Source: Lentisalinibacter sp037382365
Lineage (GTDB): Bacteria; Pseudomonadota; Gammaproteobacteria; Steroidobacterales; Woeseiaceae
Length of the DNA stretch: 41,288 nt
Reading direction: 5' to 3'
Assembly (NCBI GenBank): GCA_037382365.1
Contig: JARRPZ010000044.1
Location: 1 to 41,288 of the forward strand
This document shows, piece after piece, positions 32,391-40,865 of the stretch. Every line of letters starts with the position of its first letter. Position 1 is the stretch's first letter. The position numbers and the translations under genes were made by a program. Under the pieces are notes generated by a model. That model ran no database searches. It worked only from the letters and a program-made list of their open reading frames with translations, and was not told the DNA's origin.

Positions 32391-34870
32391 ATGAAGATTC
32401 GGTATCCGGCGGCACTGGGGACGATCGCCCTCTCTGTGGCCCTGATCGGCTCGACCGACCCGGCCCTCGCGCAGCAACAGGGGGCCGACGATCTCGTCAT
32501 CGAGGAGATCGTGGTGACGGCGAGGAAACGGGAGGAGTCACTGCAGGACATCCCCATAGCGGTGTCGGCATTCGACGCACAGACCATCGAGAACCGGGGC
32601 CTGCAGTCCATCGACGACGTCTCCCGCTTCACGCCGGGTCTGAGCTTCTCCAAGGCCTTCGGTCGCGCCACGGAACGCCCGGTCATACGGGGGCAGAGCA
32701 ACGTGCTCGCCGGCGTGCAGTTCGGGGTGGAGGCCGGTGCGGCCTACTTCGTGGACGGGGTCTACTACCCCGGGGATATCCAGAACCTGGATCTCGGCGA
32801 CCTGGAACGGGTCGAGGTCATCAAGGGGCCGCAGAGTGCGCTCTACGGTCGGAATACCTACTCGGGTGCCATCAACTTCGTCACGCGAGGACCGACCGAC
32901 GAGTTCTCCCTCGACGTCGATGCCCTCGGCGCCAGCGACGGCGAGACCGAATTCCGCGCGACGGTATCCGGGCCAATCGCCGGCGACTGGCTCGGCGGCA
33001 GTCTTACCGCCCGTGCCTACGACTACGACGGCGAGTGGACGAATACGGTCACCGGCGACACGGTCGGCGACGAATCCTCGCGCTCGATCAGCGGCGTGCT
33101 CGACTGGACGCCTACAGATACGTTCAGCCTGCGCACCCGGGTCCAGTACAACGACGACGACGACGGCCCGCCGGCCATCTTCCTGCAGCCCGCCGAATCC
33201 AACAACTGCTATCCGGGGTATCGCTCGATGGCCTACTGGGCGCTGTCGGGCAGCACGAACGACAACCAGTACTACTGTGGTGCGATCGAGCCGGGGCGGG
33301 TCGCGCTGAATACGGATGCGATCTCCGGACCGTCGCCACAGGTGCCGGGCATTCCCGAAGGCTCTACGTTCTTCGGCACCGTCTACGGCAGCGGCGACGG
33401 CACTGCCTTCGACGGCCTCGAGCGCGAACAGACCCTCGTCAGCATGCTCGCCGACTGGTCGTTCGGCCCCGGATATCAGCTGACCGTCTCCGGAGCGCTC
33501 CGCTCGGACGAGGTGAAGACCGGCTACGACAGCGATCACACGTCGGTCAACTTCTTCTTCCCGCCGTTCTTCTTCCCGCCCGGCTTCCAGCAGGAAGCGC
33601 TGTTCGCCAACACGAACCGGGACGACGTCGACGACTACTCGGTGGAACTGCGCTTCGCATCACCCACCGACCAGGCGTTCCGCTGGCTGATCGGCGGCTT
33701 CTTCTATTCCCAGGAACTCGAAGGGACCGACATCACTTTCGCGGAACCGGAGGGCGGCGGTGCGCTGGTGGACGTCGCCGACACGCGGAATCAGGCGATA
33801 TTCGGTTACGTGGAATACGATTTCACGGACCGCTGGACCGCGACCCTGGAAGGCCGCTATGCGGAAGAGACGAAGCAGCTCTGGGAGTCCTCGGGCTTCA
33901 GCGGACGTGACGAGTGGACCAACTTCACGCCCCGGGCGACGCTGGATTATCAGATCACCGACGATACGCTCGTCTACGGGGTGGTCGCGAAAGGCGTGAA
34001 GCCCGGCGGCTTCAACGGCGACGCGGGCGTAGTCACCAACCAGTCGACGTACGAGCAGGAGGAATCCTGGAACTACGAACTGGGTATCAAATCGAACCTC
34101 GCCGACGGCCGGGTCCAGTTCTCAGGCGCCGTGTATTACATCGACGCGGAGGACATCCAGCTCACCACCCCGGTGCCGAATTTCGACGGTACGGCGCTGA
34201 CGTCGATCGCCACCAACCAGGGCTCCGGCGAAGTCATGGGTATCGAACTCGACATCCGCGCGATCCTGTCCGACGCTCTGGACGTCGGCTTCACCTATGC
34301 CCTGGCCGATTCGGAATTCACGGAGGGCTGCGACGACTTCCAGTGGACGCTGACCAGCGGCGGCGGCGAGCTGTCACCGGACGGCGAAGCCGCCAGCGCG
34401 GACTTCACCGGCAATGGCAGCTGCTCCATCGAAGGCCGTCAGTTCCCGATCTCGTCCAAGCATCAGGCGAGCGCGTTCTTCAACTGGTACCTGCCGGCCG
34501 GTGGCGACAACGAATGGTTGGTGGCGACAACGAATGGTTCGTCTCCGGCGACGTCACCTACGAGTCCAAGAAGTACGTGCAGGTGCACAACCTCGCCTAC
34601 GCGCCGGCGGCGACCGTGGCCGGGCTGCGGGCCGGTTACCAGGCGAATAACTGGAAGCTCACGGCCTTCGCGCGCAACCTGTTCGACGAGAACTCGGTCG
34701 TCATCGCCACGCGCTGGCTCGCGATCCCCTACATATCGACGGGATTCTCGCTGAATACCGCTTCCTTCGTACCGGGCGCCGCGACCGGCGCTCCGCGGGC
34801 GTTCTTCACGACCCTGCGCCGGGGCCGCCAGTTCGGCGTCGAATTCAGCTACTCGTTCGGCGGTCGCTGA
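32391..34870 (+). pseudogene. TonB-dependent receptor, frameshifted by a 20-base tandem duplication
   Basis: Outer-membrane TonB-dependent receptor. Signal peptide ending ALAQQQ, a TonB-box/plug start EEIVVTARKREESLQDIPIA, plug segments VIRGQSN, ERVEVIKGPQSALYGRN and a long beta-barrel. Start ATG 32391 has GGAGG seven bases upstream. At 34500-34539 a 20-base unit occurs twice in tandem and shifts the frame, so translation leaves the receptor frame near residue 710 and stops at 34754 (787 residues). Removing one copy restores a frame of 819 residues ending at 34870 with a typical barrel end (RRGRQFGVEFSYSFGGR). As given, the last barrel strands are lost, so the product is probably non-functional. 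Substrate unknown; no metal or cobalamin marker is near. Confidence 0.9.
34500..34539 (+). repeat. Perfect 20-base tandem duplication in the receptor gene
   Basis: The unit GGTGGCGACAACGAATGGTT occupies 34500-34519 and again 34520-34539. One copy encodes GGDNEW in the receptor frame, and the reading after the second copy continues as FVSGDVTYESKKY in the original frame. Twenty is not a multiple of three, so the duplication alone explains the frameshift. Confidence 0.95.
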
Positions 34871-34886
34871 AACGCCCTGCCCTCAG

Positions 34887-34917
34887 GCCCCCGCCGGCAC
34901 GCCGGCGGGGGCTTTTT
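34887..34917 (+). terminator. Rho-independent terminator after the TonB receptor
   Basis: A perfect 12-base inverted repeat, GCCCCCGCCGGC (34887-34898) and GCCGGCGGGGGC (34901-34912), is followed directly by TTTTT (34913-34917). It begins 17 bases after the receptor stop at 34870. Its place after the frame-restored stop supports the longer original gene end. Confidence 0.92.
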
Positions 34918-34985
34918 GTCGTCCGGCCGAAATATCGGGCCCGGCGGACTGGTCTTCTCACCCATAACTCGTCAGTCTCGCTGCC

Positions 34986-35675
34986 ATGTCCACCGATCCC
35001 GGCACACTCGTCCTGTTCTGCAAACCTCCGGACCGCTCCAAGCGCCGGCTGATACCGGCGCTGGGCGCCGTGGCCGCGAGCGAACTGGCCGAACGCCTGC
35101 TCGGCTGCGCCGTGGAGGACGCCGCGGCCTGGCCGGGCCCGGTGGTGCTCTCGCCCGCGCATGCCGCCGATGTCCGGTGGGCGGAGCGACTGCCGATCCC
35201 CGGCGCCCGGGTGCTCGCCCAGGCTGCCGGGAATCTGGGCATGAGGCTGACCGACATCGACTTGCGCCTCCGCGACGAAGGACATCGCAAGATCGTGTTC
35301 ATCGGTAGTGACTGCCCGCAGCTCGGCGTCGACGCACTGCTGGCGGCAGCCGTTGCGCTGGACCACACGGACGTCGTCCTCGGCCGGGCGAGCGATGGCG
35401 GTGTGGTGTTCATGGGCAACCGGTCGTCGTGGCCGGCGCTCGCAGAGCTGCCCTGGAGCACCGACGCGCTCGGCGCGTCACTGGCTGCGGCCTGTCGGGC
35501 AAGGGGGCTGGGCGTCGAATGGCAGGGTCCGTGGCGGGACGTGGACCGACCGGCCGATCTCGAGCCGCTGACGGCGGCGCTCGCGACGGATCGCCGGCCG
35601 GCGCGGGAACGATTGAAGGAATGGCTCGACGAATGGTTCGAGAGCAAGGAGCGGTCGGAGACCGGCTACCCATGA
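34986..35675 (+). CDS. DUF2064 / TIGR04282-type glycosyltransferase-like protein
   Basis: 229-residue protein of the rSAM/selenodomain-associated transferase 1 group (DUF2064), a nucleotidyl- or glycosyltransferase-like fold. Seen: N-terminal VLFCKPPDRSKRRLIPALG, the Asp-containing IVFIGSDCPQLG and DVVLGRASDGGVVFMG. In arsenosugar loci this family is annotated as a glycosyltransferase. Arg/Lys content in the first loop departs from the common PVPGKVKTRL form. First gene of an operon; its TGA overlaps the next ATG (ATGA). The terminator at 34887 isolates it from the receptor gene. Confidence 0.88.
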   Translation: MSTDPGTLVLFCKPPDRSKRRLIPALGAVAASELAERLLGCAVEDAAAWPGPVVLSPAHAADVRWAERLPIPGARVLAQAAGNLGMRLTDIDLRLRDEGHRKIVFIGSDCPQLGVDALLAAAVALDHTDVVLGRASDGGVVFMGNRSSWPALAELPWSTDALGASLAAACRARGLGVEWQGPWRDVDRPADLEPLTAALATDRRPARERLKEWLDEWFESKERSETGYP

Positions 35676-36379
35676 GTTCACGAAAACGCATCCTCGTCCT
35701 GCTCGCCGCGCTGCTGACGGTCGCGCTCGTGATCTATGCGCTGCCCGTGGGGGAGATTCTGCGCGGCGTCATCACGTGGATCGACAGCCATCGGGAGACT
35801 GCCTGGCTGGCCTTCTTCGCCAGCTACGTGGTCGCGACCGTATTCATGATCCCGGGTTCCATCCTGACGCTCGCCGCCGGATTCCTGTTCGGCGTCGTGA
35901 CCGGCACGATCGTCGTCAGCATCTCCAGCGTGGCCGGCGCGACCGCGGCGTTCCTGGTGGGCCGCTCCCTCGGGCGCGAATGGGTCCGGCGCAAGATCGG
36001 CAGCGATCGCCGGCTGGCGGCGGTCGACGCAGCGACCCGGGAGCGGGGGTTCCTGATCGTCATGCTGCTGCGTCTCTCCCCGCTGTTCCCGTTCAATGCC
36101 CTCAATTATTTCCTGAGCCTGACCGGCGTGAAGACGGGGCATTATGTGCTCGCCTCCTGGATCGGCATGCTGCCGGCCACCATCCTCTACGTCTATATCG
36201 GTTCGGTGGCGCAGGACCTGGCCGCCTTGCTGGCGGGGGACCTGGAGGCGGGAACGGCCGGCGATATCCTGTTTCTCGCGGGACTGGGGGCGACGGCACT
36301 GGTCACCGTCCTCGTGACCCGTTACGCGACGCGGGCACTGCGGACCGAACTCGCCAAGGCGGAGGCCGCGAGTCCATGA
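35672..36379 (+). CDS. TVP38/TMEM64 (VTT-domain) membrane protein
   Basis: 235-residue inner-membrane protein with about five hydrophobic segments (near residues 5-27, 42-70, 70-95, 160-180 and 200-222). It has the VTT/SNARE-associated motif VMLLRLSPLFPFNALNYFLS and a Gly-rich AAGFLFGVVTG. Family members are proposed lipid scramblases or transporters. ATGA overlaps tie it to genes on both sides, placing it in the same translational unit as the transferase and flavoprotein. Such proteins recur next to arsenosugar and mercuric-reductase-like genes. Confidence 0.93.
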   Translation: MSSRKRILVLLAALLTVALVIYALPVGEILRGVITWIDSHRETAWLAFFASYVVATVFMIPGSILTLAAGFLFGVVTGTIVVSISSVAGATAAFLVGRSLGREWVRRKIGSDRRLAAVDAATRERGFLIVMLLRLSPLFPFNALNYFLSLTGVKTGHYVLASWIGMLPATILYVYIGSVAQDLAALLAGDLEAGTAGDILFLAGLGATALVTVLVTRYATRALRTELAKAEAASP

Positions 36380-37851
36380 ATGACGACCGCAGAAACGCAG
36401 CGTATGCGGGCGAGGCCGCGGACGACGAGTGGCGCCAACTGGTCTTCCCCGCGGACTATCGGAACCCTGCGCCGGCGAAGCGATACAACCTGGTGGTGAT
36501 AGGAGCGGGTCCAGGTGGCCTGGTGACGGCCATCGGCGCCGCCGGGCTCGGCGCGCGTGTCGCCCTCGTCGAGCGCCACGCCATGGGCGGCGACTGTCTC
36601 AACGCGGGCTGCGTTCCCTCGAAAGCGCTGCTGGCGGCGGCGAGACGCCGTCGGGACAGCGGCGGCGCGGAGCCGGATTTCGCCGCAGCATTCGCCTGGC
36701 TGCGCCGGGTGCGTGCCGGCATCGCCCACCACGACTCGGTCGAACGCTACACGGAGGCCGGCGTCGATGTCTTCCTCGGCGACGCCCGATTCGCCGATGA
36801 CGAGACGGTCGCCGTCGGTGACGCACGCCTGCGCGCGAAAGCCGTGGTGATCGCGACCGGCAGCCGTGCGGCCATGCCGCCCATCGACGGGCTCGCCGAC
36901 GCGGCACCGCTGACCAACGAGACCTTCTTCGACCTCCGCGAGCAGCCGCGGCGGCTGGCCGTGCTCGGCGCCGGTGCGGTCGGATCCGAGCTCGGTCAGG
37001 CGATGGCATGGCTCGGTACGGAGGTCCATCTCTTCGAGGCGGCCGAACGCCCCGTGCCCGCCGAGACGCCGGCGGCCGGCCGCATGCTGGCCGGGCGCCT
37101 GCGGGCCGACGGCGTGCACTGCCATTTCGGCACGGCCGTCGAGGCCGTGCGGCGCGAGCACGGGGAAGTGGTGGTCCGCGCCGGCGGCACGGAGACCCGC
37201 GCGGACGCCGTGCTGGTCGCGCTCGGCCGGCAACCGAACGTCGAGGGACTCGACCTGGAGGCGGCCGGTGTCGAGTACGAGTCCCGGCACGGCATCCGGG
37301 TGGATGGACGGCTGCGCACGACCAACCATCGCATCTACGCCATCGGCGACGTCGCCTCGGCCCGGCGTTACACGAGCAATGCCGACCGTCAGGCCAGGAC
37401 CGTGATCCGCAACGCCCTTTTCCCGGGCGGCGGCGAGACGGACCCCCGCCACGTCACACGGTGCGTGTACACGGATCCGGAGATCGCCCATGTGGGCGCC
37501 GAGGAAAACGATCTTGCAGACGGCAGTTTCGACGTCTACGAGGTGGGCTGGGACGAACTGGATCGGGGGCGAGCCAGTGGCGACACGGAAGGCTTCGCCC
37601 GCGTCCTCACCGAGAAAGGCGGTGACCGGATCCTGTCGGCCACGCTGGTCGGCAGCGATGCCGGCGAGCAGATTGCCGCACTGTCGGTGCTGGTCGCCGG
37701 CGGCAAAGGCCTCTCGGCGCTGGATCCGGCGGTACTCGCCTACCCGACCCGGTCTGAATATCTGCGCCGCCTGGCCGACGCCTACAACCGCAGCCGCCTC
37801 ACGCCGACGGTATCCCGCCTGTTCCGTCTATGGCTCACCCTCACGCGATGA
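36376..37851 (+). CDS. Mercuric-reductase-like pyridine nucleotide-disulfide oxidoreductase
   Basis: 491-residue FAD- and NAD(P)H-dependent oxidoreductase. FAD motif VIGAGPGGL (42-49), redox-active disulfide GGDCLNAGCVPSK (Cys74, Cys79), second Rossmann AVLGAGAVGSELG, and FAD-binding YAIGDVA are visible. The C-terminal LAYPTRSEYLRRLADAYN is at the place of the catalytic His/Glu of lipoamide dehydrogenase; the usual His is Tyr here. There is no C-terminal CC pair, so it is not a true mercuric reductase. Start ATG 36376 by ATGA overlap; about 30 residues precede the fold. Probably reduces a disulfide, quinone or metal(loid)-thiol adduct; inferred. Confidence 0.92.
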   Translation: MNDDRRNAAYAGEAADDEWRQLVFPADYRNPAPAKRYNLVVIGAGPGGLVTAIGAAGLGARVALVERHAMGGDCLNAGCVPSKALLAAARRRRDSGGAEPDFAAAFAWLRRVRAGIAHHDSVERYTEAGVDVFLGDARFADDETVAVGDARLRAKAVVIATGSRAAMPPIDGLADAAPLTNETFFDLREQPRRLAVLGAGAVGSELGQAMAWLGTEVHLFEAAERPVPAETPAAGRMLAGRLRADGVHCHFGTAVEAVRREHGEVVVRAGGTETRADAVLVALGRQPNVEGLDLEAAGVEYESRHGIRVDGRLRTTNHRIYAIGDVASARRYTSNADRQARTVIRNALFPGGGETDPRHVTRCVYTDPEIAHVGAEENDLADGSFDVYEVGWDELDRGRASGDTEGFARVLTEKGGDRILSATLVGSDAGEQIAALSVLVAGGKGLSALDPAVLAYPTRSEYLRRLADAYNRSRLTPTVSRLFRLWLTLTR

Positions 37852-38558
37852 GCGGCGAGCGTGTGGCGGTCATCGTGCCGGTGCGCGACGATGCCGGGCC
37901 GCTGGCGAATCTCATCCGGCTGATCGGCGATCAGCCGGATGAGTTCATCGTCGTCACCGCCGGCGAGGATGCTGTGACCAGGGTCGTCTGCGAGAGTGCC
38001 GGCGTGCGGTGCCTGCGGTCGTCCGCCGGCCGCGGACCGCAGCAGCATGCGGGTGCGCTGGCGGCAGACAGCGACTGGCTGTGGTTCCTGCATGCCGATG
38101 CCACGCCGGCGGCCACAGGCGTCGCGGATATCCGACGTGCCGGCCGGGAGGGTGCCGTCGGCGGCTACTTCCGTTTCCGGTTCGAGGGAGCGCCGACGCG
38201 CCCCCGCTCGATCCTGGCGGGCCTGATCAATCTGCGCACGCGGCTGGGCATCCCCTACGGCGACCAGGGCCTGTTCTTCCGGCGCGACGTCTACGTTGGC
38301 TGCGGCGGCTTTCCGGACCAGCCCCTGTTCGAGGAAGTCGGGCTGGTCCGCTGCGCGCGTCGGCGGGGACCGTTCCCCGGCCTGCCGACGCCGATCGGTG
38401 TCTCGCCCCGACGCTGGGAGCGTGACGGCTGGGTCAGGCGCACCGCCGCCAACCGTCTGCTCGCAATCGGCTATGCTATGGGGATTTCTCCGCGCCGTCT
38501 GGCGCGGTTCTACGATGGCAGGGAGGAGCGCCGGTCGGTACGGCGGACAAGAACATGA
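37848..38558 (+). CDS. TIGR04283-type glycosyltransferase family 2 protein
   Basis: 236-residue GT2-fold enzyme of the rSAM/selenodomain-associated transferase 2 group. Seen: VAVIVPVRDDAGPLANLIRL, GRGPQQHAGALAADSDWLWF, the metal-binding FLHADATP and IPYGDQGLFFRRDVYVGCGG. The second Asp segment and GDQGLF are hallmark features. Start ATG 37848 overlaps the flavoprotein stop as ATGA; an ATG at 37830 gives six extra residues. It ends with ATGA into the next gene. In arsenosugar loci this gene is paired with the DUF2064 gene, as it is here. Acceptor and donor sugars are unknown. Confidence 0.92.
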   Translation: MSGERVAVIVPVRDDAGPLANLIRLIGDQPDEFIVVTAGEDAVTRVVCESAGVRCLRSSAGRGPQQHAGALAADSDWLWFLHADATPAATGVADIRRAGREGAVGGYFRFRFEGAPTRPRSILAGLINLRTRLGIPYGDQGLFFRRDVYVGCGGFPDQPLFEEVGLVRCARRRGPFPGLPTPIGVSPRRWERDGWVRRTAANRLLAIGYAMGISPRRLARFYDGREERRSVRRTRT

Positions 38559-38950
38559 CGACTTATTCTGGCAATTCCTGGGCATTGACCCTCGCACCCG
38601 GCTGGACCGCTCGCAGCGAAGAAGACGCGGAGGTGCTGTATCACCCCGAGGGCGCGGGCGCACTCAGGATCAGCGCAGCGCGCAAAGAAGATCCGGTGAC
38701 GGACGAAGACCTGCAGGGTTTCGCCGCCCGGCATCCTGACGAGGGAGCCCACATGGAGGCCGTCGAATGCGGCGAATTCCGTGGCTACCGATACGAGATC
38801 GAGGGCGACAGCGTGCTGGTCTGCCAGTGGTTCCTCAGGGCGGGCACGCTCGCCCTGTTCCTCACCTACAACTGCTCACTCGAGCACAAGTGCGAGGACG
38901 ACGAGGCGCTGTCCGCGATGCTCGGCACGCTGAGCCGGCTCGAAGACTGA
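38555..38950 (+). CDS. Small protein of unknown function
   Basis: 131-residue protein (MTTYSGNSWALTLAPGWTAR) with a pattern like WxLxLxxGWxxxxEDxxxxxYxPxGxGAL, recalling PsbP/Mog1-like alpha/beta folds. I do not recognise a named family. It is acidic, with an internal CysTrp region (LVCQWFL) and CSLEHKCEDDEA. No signal peptide or membrane segment. Start by ATGA overlap with the glycosyltransferase gene; 17 bases separate it from the radical SAM gene. Its position between two enzymes suggests an accessory or carrier role, but this is only inference. Confidence 0.85.
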   Translation: MTTYSGNSWALTLAPGWTARSEEDAEVLYHPEGAGALRISAARKEDPVTDEDLQGFAARHPDEGAHMEAVECGEFRGYRYEIEGDSVLVCQWFLRAGTLALFLTYNCSLEHKCEDDEALSAMLGTLSRLED

Positions 38951-38967
38951 GGCCGGCAGTCAGTCCC

Positions 38968-39882
38968 GTGCTCGACCGAGTCCACAAGCCTTCGCTGCTC
39001 CGCACGACCGACGGTCAGCCGCGCGGCTATATCGACGCCCATGCGCTGGAGGAGTTGTGGTTCCACACCGGCACGGCGTGCAACCTCGCCTGCCCCTTCT
39101 GTCTGGAAGGATCGAGACCGGGGGATACACGCCTCGACCGCATACGCCTGGCGGACGTCGAACCACTCATGGCCGAGGCCTGCGAGCGGGGCGTGCGGCA
39201 GTTCTCTTTCACCGGTGGCGAACCGTTCATCGTAAAGGATTTCGTGCGCATCCTCCGGCATGGCGCCTCCCTGCGTCCCTGCCTCGTCCTGACCAACGGG
39301 ACGGAACCGGTACTGAAGCGGCTCGAACAGATCGCCACGCTGAAGGCGTGCGAGCACGAGATCTCGTTCCGGGTGAGCATCGACTGGCCGGACCGTGACC
39401 GTCATGACGCCGGCCGCGGTGCCGGCAGCTTCGATGCGGCGCTGGAGGGCATACGGTCCCTGACCGCGCTCGGATTCCCCGTGTCGGTCGCACGTCAGGC
39501 CGGGAAGGACGAGGATACCGCGGCGGTCGATGCCTGCTTTCGTGCGCTGTTCGAGGCCAACGGCATCGCCGGAGAGACGCGGATCATCGCGTTCCCGGAC
39601 TTCGGGACGCCGGGCAGCGAGTTGCCCGTGCCGGAGATCACCGAGGACTGCATGACCCGTTACCACACGCGGGAGAGTCGCCGGTCCTTCATGTGCGCCT
39701 ATTCCCGCATGGTCATCAAGAAGCACGGCCGCATGCGAGTGTATGCCTGCACCCTCGTCGACGACGACGAGGATTACGATCTCGGCGGCAGTCTGGCGCA
39801 AGCGGACGGTCGCCGGGTACATCTGCGCCACCACCGCTGCTACAGCTGTTTCGCCTACGGGGCCTCCTGCAGCGAATCCTGA
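38968..39882 (+). CDS. Radical SAM enzyme with Cys-rich C-terminus, not ArsS
   Basis: 304-residue radical SAM protein. The [4Fe-4S] motif is CNLACPFC (Cys38, Cys42, Cys45), with SAM-binding TGGEPF at 82-87 and a GTG start at 38968. A C-terminal region adds a Cys in SFMCAYSR, one in VYACTL, then CYSCFAYGASC (Cys291, 294, 301), which could bind an auxiliary cluster, like a Twitch/SPASM fold. The tail CYxCxxxGxSC resembles the CYGCTAGAGSSC-type tail of ArsS-like proteins, but the core motif and length differ. Last gene of the six-gene operon. The substrate is unknown; it most likely modifies the product built by the two transferases. Confidence 0.92.
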   Translation: MLDRVHKPSLLRTTDGQPRGYIDAHALEELWFHTGTACNLACPFCLEGSRPGDTRLDRIRLADVEPLMAEACERGVRQFSFTGGEPFIVKDFVRILRHGASLRPCLVLTNGTEPVLKRLEQIATLKACEHEISFRVSIDWPDRDRHDAGRGAGSFDAALEGIRSLTALGFPVSVARQAGKDEDTAAVDACFRALFEANGIAGETRIIAFPDFGTPGSELPVPEITEDCMTRYHTRESRRSFMCAYSRMVIKKHGRMRVYACTLVDDDEDYDLGGSLAQADGRRVHLRHHRCYSCFAYGASCSES

Positions 39883-39894
39883 GTCCGCCCCGGA

Positions 39895-40854
39895 TCAGGC
39901 GGGAAAGAAGTCGATGGGCTTCGTCGTCGTCACCGGCTCCACGTCCTTCGGGTCGAAGCGGAACAACCGGATCCTCTGCACGAGCTTGCGTTCCAGTTCC
40001 TCGTCGCCGAGATCGCTCGACACGATGTCGCAGGCCGTCACCTGCCCCGAGGGCGCGATGGTCAGGCGGAGCACCAGCTTGCCCTGCAGTGTCGGGTCGC
40101 GTCGCAGCGCCCGGTTGTAGAGGGCGTAGATGGCACCTTTGTTCCGATCGAATACCAGCTCGATCTCTTCCCGGCTGCGTGAGCCGCGGTGACTCTCGCC
40201 GCTGCGGCGCACCTCCCGGGCGGCGGCCGGCGCATTGCCCACCGGACTCTCGACACGGGTCGTGGACCGGCCGGCGAGTCCACCGCCGCCGGTATCCCGC
40301 GAAAGCGAGGCGGTGTTGATGCCGCCGCTGCCGCCGGCCACGTTCGAAGTGACCAGGGAGCGCTCCGTGCGCGCGCCCGCGCCGACGGCCCCCGTCAGTT
40401 CCCTGTCCGCGGCGACGGAGGCCACGGCGGCATTGTCCCGCAGCTCGGCCAGGTCGTCCGCGAACGGCAGCAGACCCGCGACGGCGGCTTTCTCGCGTGC
40501 CCGTTGCGTCCGGTCCACCGGTTCGGGCTCCGGCGCCGGCCGCGGCTGCTCGATCGGCCGGGGTTCCGGCGCGACCACCGGTTCGGGCGGCGGTGTCTGT
40601 TCCTGCTGCACCGGTTCAGGCGGCGGTGGCGGTGGCGGGGGCGTCGCCCGTTCCTCGAGCATCAGCTCGACCAGTCGTGGCGGCAGTTCCTCGGCCTCGA
40701 AGGGGTCCGGCTCGGGAGCCGGCAGCCAGGGCCACACGACGCCGAGCAACAGCAGGGTGCCACCGATGACAGCCAGGATGCGGCGGAACCGGCGTTCCTG
40801 GTCCGTGGCGACGGTCCACGGCAGATCGAACTCTCTGTAGAAGGGTATATCCAA
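39895..40854 (-). CDS. AgmX/PglI C-terminal domain protein, TonB-like
   Basis: 319-residue inner-membrane-anchored, TonB-like protein. One N-terminal membrane segment (RILAVIGGTLLLLGVVWPWL, about residues 25-45), then a Pro-rich periplasm-spanning stretch (PPPPPPPPEPVQQEQ and PEPEP repeats), a Gly/Ser-rich linker and a C-terminal AgmX/PglI-type domain (NKGAIYALYNRALRRDPTLQ, LRLTIAPSGQVTACDIVSSD). The TTG start at 40854 gives a short cytoplasmic head; the only support is the 11-base gap to ExbD and the position of the helix. Together with ExbD it probably forms an energy-transducing or gliding-type complex; any ExbB gene is outside the window. Confidence 0.9.
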   Translation of the reverse strand: MDIPFYREFDLPWTVATDQERRFRRILAVIGGTLLLLGVVWPWLPAPEPDPFEAEELPPRLVELMLEERATPPPPPPPPEPVQQEQTPPPEPVVAPEPRPIEQPRPAPEPEPVDRTQRAREKAAVAGLLPFADDLAELRDNAAVASVAADRELTGAVGAGARTERSLVTSNVAGGSGGINTASLSRDTGGGGLAGRSTTRVESPVGNAPAAAREVRRSGESHRGSRSREEIELVFDRNKGAIYALYNRALRRDPTLQGKLVLRLTIAPSGQVTACDIVSSDLGDEELERKLVQRIRLFRFDPKDVEPVTTTKPIDFFPA

Positions 40855-40865
40855 TCGCCCGTCCG

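Noticed and set aside
34520..34754. Alternative C-terminus of the TonB receptor read through the duplication
   Set aside because: The sequence after the duplication is Ser/Arg/Thr-rich (SPATSPTSPRSTCRCTT) and unlike a beta-barrel, while the other frame continues the barrel to a proper end.
36376..37851. True mercuric reductase (MerA)
   Set aside because: No N-terminal heavy-metal domain and no C-terminal Cys pair are present, and no other mer genes are near.
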